Source: Desulfobacteraceae bacterium UBA2174
GTDB taxonomy: Bacteria > Desulfobacterota > Desulfobacteria > Desulfobacterales > UBA2174
Assembly: GCA_002327445.1 (NCBI GenBank)
Contig: DCWA01000016.1
Location: forward strand, 1-11,895
Direction: 5' to 3'
Length of the DNA stretch: 11,895 nucleotides
Below the pieces are notes generated by a model. It made no database searches. It was not told where the DNA came from and saw only the letters and a list, made by a program, of their open reading frames with translations. Positions 7,103-11,895 of this stretch are shown here, one piece after another. Position numbers and translations under genes: made by a program. How positions within the stretch are numbered: the first letter of the stretch is position 1; each line of letters begins with the position of its first letter.

Positions 7103-7119
7103 CCTTGCAACCTGCAAGG
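7103..7119. promoter_or_regulatory. Candidate enhancer site 2 (CTTG-N7-CAAG dyad), or terminator of the kinase/regulator operon
   Basis: CCTTGCA (7103-7109) and TGCAAGG (7113-7119) form a perfect 7-bp inverted repeat with a 3-nt centre. Its core is CTTG-N7-CAAG, as in site 1, 23 bp away. It begins 3 nt after the regulator stop codon on the minus strand and is followed there by T-rich but interrupted sequence, so it could also terminate that transcript. The shared core with site 1 makes me favour a protein-binding site. Confidence 0.5.
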
Positions 7120-7122
7120 TGC

Positions 7123-8448
7123 TCAGTCCAACTGGTAGCGCTTGCGCTTGCGCCACAGGGTGGCCGGATCGATGCCCAGGACCCGCGCGGCCTCTTCCAG
7201 GGAACCGGTCTGCAGCATGACCTCCCGGATATGGGCCTTTTCCATGTCGGCCAGGCTGGAGAGACGGGCTGCGGACCCGTTGGGTGCTTTGTAATTTGCA
7301 ATTCCGGCCGGCAGAGACGCCGCCGCCAGAGGGCCGGCCCCGCTCAGGATCACGCAGCGTTCCATGGCGTTGATCAGTTCGCGCACGTTGCCGGGCCAGG
7401 GGTATGTCTGGAGCCGCTCCATGGCCTCGGGCGTGATGGGGCCGACGCGCTTGCCGTTGAGCTGGGCCGACCGCTTGAGGTAGTGTTCGGCCAGCAGGGG
7501 AATGTCTTCGGGCCGCTCCCGCAGCGGCGGCAGAAACAGCTCCAGCACGTTGATGCGGAAATAGAGATCCTCGCGGAAGGCGCCGTCGCGCACCAGCTCT
7601 TCCAGGTCCTTGTTGGTGGCGGCGATAACGCGCACGTCCACCGTATGCGGACGCGGATCGCCGAGGCGCTCGAACTGCCGGTGCTGGAGGAAACGCAGCA
7701 GCTTGCCCTGCACGGCAGGGGGGATTTCGGACACCTCGTCCAGGAAGACCGTGCCGCCCTCGGCCAGTTGCAGCTTGCCCACCTTGTCCCGCGCCGCGCC
7801 GGTGAAGGCCCCCTTGACATGCCCGAACAGGTCGCTTTCCAGCAGGTTCTCCTGCAGCGCGGCGCAGTCCACCGTGACGAACGGCCCCCGGGCCCGCGGG
7901 CTCCACTCGTGGATCAGCCTGGCTAGCAGCCCCTTGCCCGTGCCGCTTTCGCCGCTGATCAGAACGGTAGCCTGGGCTTCGGCCGCCTGACGGGCGCTCT
8001 GGAGGATGCGGCGCATGCGCCGGTTGCGCGTCAGAATGCCCCCTTCGGAGAAGATGCCCCGCAGCGCGGCGATCTCGTCTGCCAGGTCGCAGAAGCGTTT
8101 CAGGCGATCGAGGACCAGATCGAGCTGGCCGGGCACGAACGGCTTGGGCAGATAGTCGAAGGCGCCCATCTTCACGGCCTGCACCGCCGTTTCCACCGAG
8201 GCGTAGGCCGTGATCATCACCACCGGGGTCTGGAAGCCGGCGGCCACGATTTCCCGCAGCACATCCAGCCCGTCGCGGTCCGGCAGCTTCATGTCCAGCA
8301 GCACCAGATCCGGCGTTTCCCGGCGCAGCCAATCGAGCCCATCGGCTCCGCTGGATGCGGTGGCCACCCGCATTCCCCGGTCTTCCAGGTACACCTGCAA
8401 GGTGGTGAGGATGTTGCGGTCGTCGTCGATCACCAGAACCGTCTTCAC
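7123..8448 (-). CDS. Sigma-54-dependent response regulator, NtrC/AlgB-like
   Basis: Cytoplasmic transcription activator that, when phosphorylated by its partner kinase, should drive sigma-54 promoters. The 441-residue protein has all three NtrC-type domains. The receiver (1-120) has acidic residues D8-D10, phosphoacceptor Asp52 (LLDMKLP), Thr80 and Lys102 (PKPF). The AAA+ domain (about 138-370) has Walker A GESGTGKG (166-173), an intact sigma-54-contacting GAFTGA (213-218), Walker B TVFLDE (233-238) and the REDLYFRIN segment (292-300). The Fis-type HTH occupies about 405-440. The start is GTG at 8446-8448, overlapping the kinase TGA by 4 bp (GTGA), with AGGAGG 4 nt upstream; longer in-frame extension lies inside the kinase gene. 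Architecture and the RKRKRYQL end resemble AlgB, but I do not claim orthology. A predicted sigma-54 promoter lies just downstream, ahead of the ktr operon. Confidence 0.93.
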   Translation of the reverse strand: MKTVLVIDDDRNILTTLQVYLEDRGMRVATASSGADGLDWLRRETPDLVLLDMKLPDRDGLDVLREIVAAGFQTPVVMITAYASVETAVQAVKMGAFDYLPKPFVPGQLDLVLDRLKRFCDLADEIAALRGIFSEGGILTRNRRMRRILQSARQAAEAQATVLISGESGTGKGLLARLIHEWSPRARGPFVTVDCAALQENLLESDLFGHVKGAFTGAARDKVGKLQLAEGGTVFLDEVSEIPPAVQGKLLRFLQHRQFERLGDPRPHTVDVRVIAATNKDLEELVRDGAFREDLYFRINVLELFLPPLRERPEDIPLLAEHYLKRSAQLNGKRVGPITPEAMERLQTYPWPGNVRELINAMERCVILSGAGPLAAASLPAGIANYKAPNGSAARLSSLADMEKAHIREVMLQTGSLEEAARVLGIDPATLWRKRKRYQLD

Positions 8449-9959
8449 GCGCCCTCCTCTCCTTCTCCCGGAATCCAGAAAATGAAGCTGGTGCCGTGGC
8501 TCGGCCGGCTGTGAACCTTGATGTCGCCCCCGTGCTGCTCGATGATGTCCTTGACGATGGCCAGACCGAGGCCGATGGTCCCGCTTTTGCCCCGCTCCGA
8601 AAACTGGGTGTAGCGGTCGAAGATGTGCGGCAGGTAGGCCGGATCGATGCCGCTGCCCGTATCGCGACACTCGAAATAGCAGCGCAGGCCGCGCCGGTAG
8701 ACCTTGAGCTGGATTCGGCCGCCGGGGTCGGTGTAGCGCAGGGCGTTGCCCACCAGGTTGGTGATCACCCAGGGAAAACGGAAGGAGTCGATGGTGACCC
8801 GCCGCAGGCCGGCGGCGATGTCGATGTCCAGAGCCACCCCCTTGGCGTCGGCCTGCTTCTGCAAGGGCGCCAGACACTCGCGGATCACCACACCGACATC
8901 CAGTGTCTCCTTGGGCCGCGGCCGCGACAGGGCTTCCAGGCGCGAGGCGTCCACCAGTTCGTTGATCAGGGCCGCCAGGCGGGTGCAGTCGTCGTGGGCC
9001 GTGGCGATCAGTTTGTCACGGGTCTCGGGGCCGAGGGCCTGGCCGCGCTCGTGAAGCATCCCCACCCCCATGGCCAGAGAGGTCATGGGCGTCTTGAGCT
9101 GGTGCGAGATGTCCGCCATGAACTTGCCCCTGGCCTCCTCGCTGCGCCGAACCTTCTCCTTTTCGGCGGCCAGGATGTCGTCGCGATACCGGTCGTGGAT
9201 CTCCAGACGGGTGAAGAGGCGGTTGAAGGCTTCAGTCAAGAATCCGATCTCGTCGTTTGAGGCCGGCGCCACCGTCGGGTAGACGCCGCTGCCTTCCTTG
9301 GTCGTGGACAGCGTATGGGCCAGGGTCATGAGCGGTCTGGCGATGCGGTAGGCCAGAAAATAGCTCAAGGCCAGAATCGCGGCGATGGCCGTCCCGAAGA
9401 GGATCGCCGCGTTGCGCTGGGCACGCCGGGCCAGTTGCCGGGTCCTCTGCTCGGCCCGCTCCATGGCCTCTTCGTTGACGGTAACCAGCTGGTCGATCAA
9501 ATCCACCATCTCTGTGGTGAGAACCATGAAATCGGCCACCCGGTCGTTGCCTTCCCGGGGGCCGGTGGCGCCCTTGAATGACGCGGCCAGCGGCAGGTAG
9601 CGACGATAGCCGGCAAACAACTGCGCGATCAGCTCCTCTTCACCGGTTTCGGTGATGTTCTCCCGGCAGATTTGCAGGTTGTCCGCCAGGCGGGTCAGCG
9701 CCGGCGCCGGGATGTCGGGCCAGGCCCCCACCGGGGCTTTTTCCAGGAGCGCGTTGCGGACCTGTTCCATCGCCTTGCGCGCCTCCTGACCCGCCCGGAT
9801 GCTCTTGTAATTCTGGGAGAGGATCTGCTCGGCGCTGGCCCCCAGGGCGCCGAGATACTGGTTGTTGAGCACCGCCGCGGCCAGCAGGGCCGCGGTGGGG
9901 ATCAGGCCGACCAGAAAAATCTTGAACCGGATGGGGTAGCGGACTGCTCTCTCGGACAT
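8445..9959 (-). CDS. Membrane sensor histidine kinase, KinB-like
   Basis: Inner-membrane sensor that autophosphorylates and passes phosphate to the downstream regulator. The 504-residue protein has transmembrane helices at about 13-31 and 183-204 flanking a periplasmic sensor of about 150 residues. The sensor contains ILSQNYKSIRAGQEARKAM (47-65), which resembles the start of the KinB sensor domain. HAMP occupies about 205-257. The dimerisation/phosphoacceptor segment has His286 (ISHQLKTPMTS), and the ATPase has an N-box NLVGNALRYT (401-410), DTGSGID (433-439) and GLGLAIVK (463-470). All catalytic motifs are intact. The start at 9959 has GAGG 5 nt upstream and puts the charged N-terminus directly before the first helix; an in-frame ATG at 10067 would add an implausible leader. 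The signal sensed is unknown; the neighbouring K+ operon suggests potassium or osmotic stress (inference). Confidence 0.93.
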   Translation of the reverse strand: MSERAVRYPIRFKIFLVGLIPTAALLAAAVLNNQYLGALGASAEQILSQNYKSIRAGQEARKAMEQVRNALLEKAPVGAWPDIPAPALTRLADNLQICRENITETGEEELIAQLFAGYRRYLPLAASFKGATGPREGNDRVADFMVLTTEMVDLIDQLVTVNEEAMERAEQRTRQLARRAQRNAAILFGTAIAAILALSYFLAYRIARPLMTLAHTLSTTKEGSGVYPTVAPASNDEIGFLTEAFNRLFTRLEIHDRYRDDILAAEKEKVRRSEEARGKFMADISHQLKTPMTSLAMGVGMLHERGQALGPETRDKLIATAHDDCTRLAALINELVDASRLEALSRPRPKETLDVGVVIRECLAPLQKQADAKGVALDIDIAAGLRRVTIDSFRFPWVITNLVGNALRYTDPGGRIQLKVYRRGLRCYFECRDTGSGIDPAYLPHIFDRYTQFSERGKSGTIGLGLAIVKDIIEQHGGDIKVHSRPSHGTSFIFWIPGEGEEGA

Positions 9960-10028
9960 GCCTTCCTCGTTGGCCCAGCATTGGGTTCGAAGCGCAGAAA
10001 AACAGCAAAATTTTGGGGGCGACCAAGG

Positions 10029-10075
10029 TTGAAAAACACCCCAAACGATGTTATTTTTTAATATCATAAAAAAAT
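10029..10075 (+). promoter_or_regulatory. AT-rich promoter/operator region of vapBC, divergent with the kinase gene
   Basis: TTGAAA (10029-10034) and TATTTT (10052-10057) with a 17-nt spacer make a plausible sigma-70 promoter for vapB. It overlaps an imperfect inverted repeat, ATTTTTTA (10053-10060) with TAAAAAAAT (10067-10075). VapB antitoxins of this type usually bind such repeats to autoregulate. The 138-bp region also has to hold the promoter of the kinase operon, which I could not place. It is markedly more AT-rich than its flanks. Confidence 0.4.
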
Positions 10076-10097
10076 CATATCACGATTTGGTAAAAGT

Positions 10098-10304
10098 ATG
10101 CGCACGACAGTCATCATCAATAATGAAAAACTCGACCAGCTCATGGCCATGACCGGCCTGCGGAAAAAAAGCGAGGCCATCAACGCAGCCATCGACAACA
10201 TGCTCGTCTGCTTGGCCAAGCGCCGTCTTTTGGACCTCGCCGGCACCCTCGACCTCCAGGAAAATTGGCAGCAAACCCGCGAACTGGAATTGGAGGAAAA
10301 ATAG
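10098..10304 (+). CDS. vapB: VapB-family antitoxin
   Basis: Antitoxin of a type II toxin-antitoxin module; in the family it neutralises the VapC ribonuclease and represses its own promoter. The 68-residue protein has the short beta-strand/helix-helix start MRTTVIINNEKLDQLMAM followed by KKSEAINAAIDNML (23-36), typical of the ribbon-helix-helix VapB group. A charged C-terminal tail containing LAGTLDL (47-53) should bind the toxin groove. It appears intact and complete. The stop is 4 nt ahead of the toxin ATG, the usual coupled arrangement. The ribosome site is weak. Confidence 0.85.
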   Translation: MRTTVIINNEKLDQLMAMTGLRKKSEAINAAIDNMLVCLAKRRLLDLAGTLDLQENWQQTRELELEEK

Positions 10305-10308
10305 TTTC

Positions 10309-10717
10309 ATGCCGGTTATCGTCTACACTTCCATGTGGATCGAGTTCTTCAACAAAAAGCATTCCCCCCACGGCGAAACGGTGCGACGCCTGATTGAAAG
10401 CGACGAGGCCGTACTGGCCGGACCGGTGCTTTTCGAGCTGTTGCAGGGCGCACGAACCGCCACCGAAACCGCCTCGTTGGTAGAAGCCCTCCAGGTTCTG
10501 CCGTTTCAGGAAGTCACGAAAGCGATCTGGATCGACGCCGGCAAGCTATCGCGCACGCTTCGCAGCAAGGGGATCACGATCCCCATGACCGATTTGCTCA
10601 TCACCTACGTTGGCCCAAACCAACCATTTCCGTATCGCCACCTTGGACCGCCATTTCGATCATTTCCCGGAGTTCCTGTACGCAAGCCCAGAGGGATCAA
10701 TAGGCGCGCCAGAATAA
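10309..10717 (+). pseudogene. vapC: VapC-family PIN-domain toxin, frameshifted and active-site damaged
   Basis: Remnant of a PIN-domain endoribonuclease. The frame from ATG 10309 shows IVYTSMWIEFF near the N-terminus, FELLQGAR with the conserved Glu, and IPMTDLLI with a conserved Asp. After residue 100 it loses PIN similarity at GTTGGCC (10609-10615). Moving to the +1 frame restores AQTNHFRIATLDRHFDHFPE, including the last conserved Asp, and ends at TAA 10715-10717. The repaired protein would be 135 residues, normal for VapC; removal of one T near 10610-10611 suffices. In addition the first catalytic Asp of the family motif (VDTS) is Tyr here (codon TAC, one change from GAC). Two independent lesions argue for real decay rather than a sequencing error. 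GGAGG lies 12 nt before the ATG, inside vapB. Confidence 0.85.
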
Positions 10718-10749
10718 GGCACTTTCAGGGCCCCCCGGACCTCAGCCGA

Positions 10750-11772
10750 TCATCCCAGCGCCGCCAGGTTGGCCATGGAAATGGGGCGCGCCCCTGCTTC
10801 GATCTCATGGATCATCTTGACCACGGCGTCGTTGACCGGCGTGGGGACCTCGTGCCGGCGTCCCTGCCGGCAGATGTAGCCGTTGAGGAAGTCGACCTCC
10901 GTCTTGCGGCCTCGCTCCAGGCTCTGGAGGCTGGACGACCGGATCCGGCGGTACTTGAAGCCGATGAGGCGAATCATCAGATGGCGCCGCAGGCTTCCCA
11001 ACCAGCCCGTTTGGGCCAGAAAACTGCGGTAGTCGAGCTTGCCGCCGCCCCCCGGCGGCACCGTCAGTGCCATGGCATCGGCCACGGCTACCGCTTCGGC
11101 CATGATGGCGATGAAGATCTCGCGGATTTTTCGGACCGCCAGCAACTGGCCCAGGGGCGCGCCGGCGATGACGCCCAGAGAGTTGATGCAACTGTTGACG
11201 ATCAGTTTGGAGTAAAGCTCGCCCATGATGTTGGTGGAAACGCGGGTCGGAGCGGCGGTCGCCAGCATGTCGCGCACCGCTTCGAGGCGGGCATCGGTGC
11301 TTCCATCGAGGCGCCCCACCACGAATTCGCCCTCGGAGGTGACCTCCATGCGTCCCGGTCCGTGAAAGGTGGCCCCCCACCCCACCACGCAGCCGACGAC
11401 GCGTTCGGCGCCAGCCACCTCGGCCAACGCCTCTTCGCAGATCCCGTTCTGCAGCGACACCAGCGCGGCGTCCGGCTTGAGCAGCGGCAGAAGGCTTTCC
11501 GCCGCCGCCGGGGCATCGGCCGCCTTGGTGGCCACAAAGGCCACATCCAGCGGTCCGTCCAGCTCGGCCACGGTTTTCAGCGCCCGCACCGGGATGAGGG
11601 CCTCGCCGCCGATGCCGAAAAGGTGAAATCCGGGGTCTTGGGCCAACGCCACGGCTTCGGGGCGGTTGGAGACAACCTGAACATCCCACCCGGCCCGGGT
11701 CATCTTGGCCGCCGTGACGCCGCCAATGGCCCCGGCGCCCACCAACGCGATCTTCAGGTTTCTGTTTGGCAT
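10750..11772 (-). CDS. panE: Ketopantoate reductase (2-dehydropantoate 2-reductase) family protein
   Basis: Probable NADPH-dependent reductase of ketopantoate to pantoate in pantothenate/CoA synthesis, though the family includes paralogues with other substrates. The 340-residue protein begins with a Rossmann domain, IALVGAGAIGG (8-18), followed by SLQNGI (106-111). The C-terminal helical domain contains LYSKLIVNSCINSLG (186-200), with Lys189 and Asn193 at the positions of conserved catalytic residues, and SSSLQSLERGRKTEVDFLNG (279-298), with the conserved Glu292. It is about 40 residues longer than E. coli PanE, from a Gly-rich basic insertion at about 238-278. I chose ATG 11772 because AGGAG lies 6 nt upstream; the ATG at 11778 would touch the ribosome site. 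It converges on vapC with a 32-bp gap and shows no operon partner in the window. Confidence 0.85.
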   Translation of the reverse strand: MPNRNLKIALVGAGAIGGVTAAKMTRAGWDVQVVSNRPEAVALAQDPGFHLFGIGGEALIPVRALKTVAELDGPLDVAFVATKAADAPAAAESLLPLLKPDAALVSLQNGICEEALAEVAGAERVVGCVVGWGATFHGPGRMEVTSEGEFVVGRLDGSTDARLEAVRDMLATAAPTRVSTNIMGELYSKLIVNSCINSLGVIAGAPLGQLLAVRKIREIFIAIMAEAVAVADAMALTVPPGGGGKLDYRSFLAQTGWLGSLRRHLMIRLIGFKYRRIRSSSLQSLERGRKTEVDFLNGYICRQGRRHEVPTPVNDAVVKMIHEIEAGARPISMANLAALG

Positions 11773-11778
11773 GCTCAT

Positions 11779-11783
11779 CTCCT
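11779..11783 (-). promoter_or_regulatory. Ribosome binding site of the ketopantoate reductase gene
   Basis: AGGAG on the minus strand, 6 nt before the ATG at 11772. It excludes the ATG at 11778, which would have no spacer. Confidence 0.75.
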
Positions 11784-11851
11784 GCGATGGGTGATCAAGC
11801 CGTCGTTCCGGCCAGCAGTCAGTTTTCTGCGCTGCCACCGGCCACTGTTCT

Positions 11852-11868
11852 AACTGGTCTAACCGGTT
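11852..11868. promoter_or_regulatory. Candidate GntR/FadR-type operator
   Basis: AACTGGT (11852-11858), spacer CTA, ACCGGTT (11862-11868): an interrupted palindrome with 6 of 7 positions matching. The centre fits the GntR FadR-subfamily pattern T-N-GT-N3-AC-N-A with one mismatch. It lies about 80 bp upstream of the reductase start. It might instead belong to a gene beyond the window edge. Confidence 0.35.
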
Positions 11869-11895
11869 TAGTTTAGTCTCTTATGAGTTGAAATG

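Noticed and set aside
6931..7110. Longer N-terminus for the receiver-like protein (start at 7110)
   Set aside because: It would begin upstream of the predicted promoter, lacks a good ribosome site there and encodes a basic, non-domain stretch.
9960..10040. Sigma-54 promoter for the kinase operon
   Set aside because: TGG and TTTTGCT blocks occur on the minus strand, but the GG-to-GC spacing is wrong.
9960..10067. Longer N-terminus for the sensor kinase (start at 10067)
   Set aside because: It would add 36 residues without signal-peptide character and ignore the good ribosome site before 9959.
10600..10625. Programmed frameshift in vapC
   Set aside because: The only slippery-like string, CCCAAAC, would give a -1 shift, but +1 is needed to restore the toxin; the catalytic Asp is also lost.

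Overview
The window is GC-rich, densely coded DNA from a Gram-negative bacterium. The combination of a bifunctional PutA without an N-terminal DNA-binding domain, a KtrAB-type potassium channel, a KinB/AlgB-like sigma-54 two-component pair and a repeat-dense intergenic region fits a deltaproteobacterium (Desulfobacterota, possibly Desulfosarcina-like). That assignment is inference from gene content; there is no rRNA or other decisive marker.

Layout, left to right. Positions 1-423 hold no gene. They contain a palindromic element (5-97), a 30-bp tandem array (98-239), an AT-rich perfect hairpin (240-268) and a 16-bp tandem array (about 306-433) that runs into the end of the next gene. Minus strand 4035-424 is putA, proline catabolism to glutamate. 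A 283-bp gap with two GC-rich inverted repeats follows. Minus strand 6930-4319 is a compact three-gene operon: a degenerate receiver/zinc-ribbon protein of unknown function, translationally coupled (ATGA) to ktrB, then ktrA 15 bp on. A 192-bp intergenic region (6931-7122) precedes this operon. Minus strand 9959-7123 is a sensor kinase/NtrC-type regulator pair joined by a GTGA overlap. A 138-bp AT-rich divergent region separates the kinase from a plus-strand vapBC toxin-antitoxin module (10098-10717). The antitoxin is intact but the toxin is frameshifted and has lost its first catalytic Asp. Convergent to it, minus strand 11772-10750 encodes a ketopantoate-reductase family protein with a candidate GntR-type operator upstream.

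The most interesting reading links two neighbouring units. The intergenic region ahead of the receiver/zinc-ribbon-ktrBA operon carries a good sigma-54 -24/-12 element (6991-7006). Two CTTG-N7-CAAG dyads lie roughly 108 and 131 bp upstream of the predicted start site, the usual range for enhancer sites. The adjacent regulator is a complete sigma-54 activator with the GAFTGA motif and a Fis-type HTH. I infer that this kinase/regulator pair switches on potassium uptake, and that the small receiver-like zinc-ribbon protein is an undescribed accessory of the Ktr system. This is a prediction from sequence, not a demonstrated regulon.
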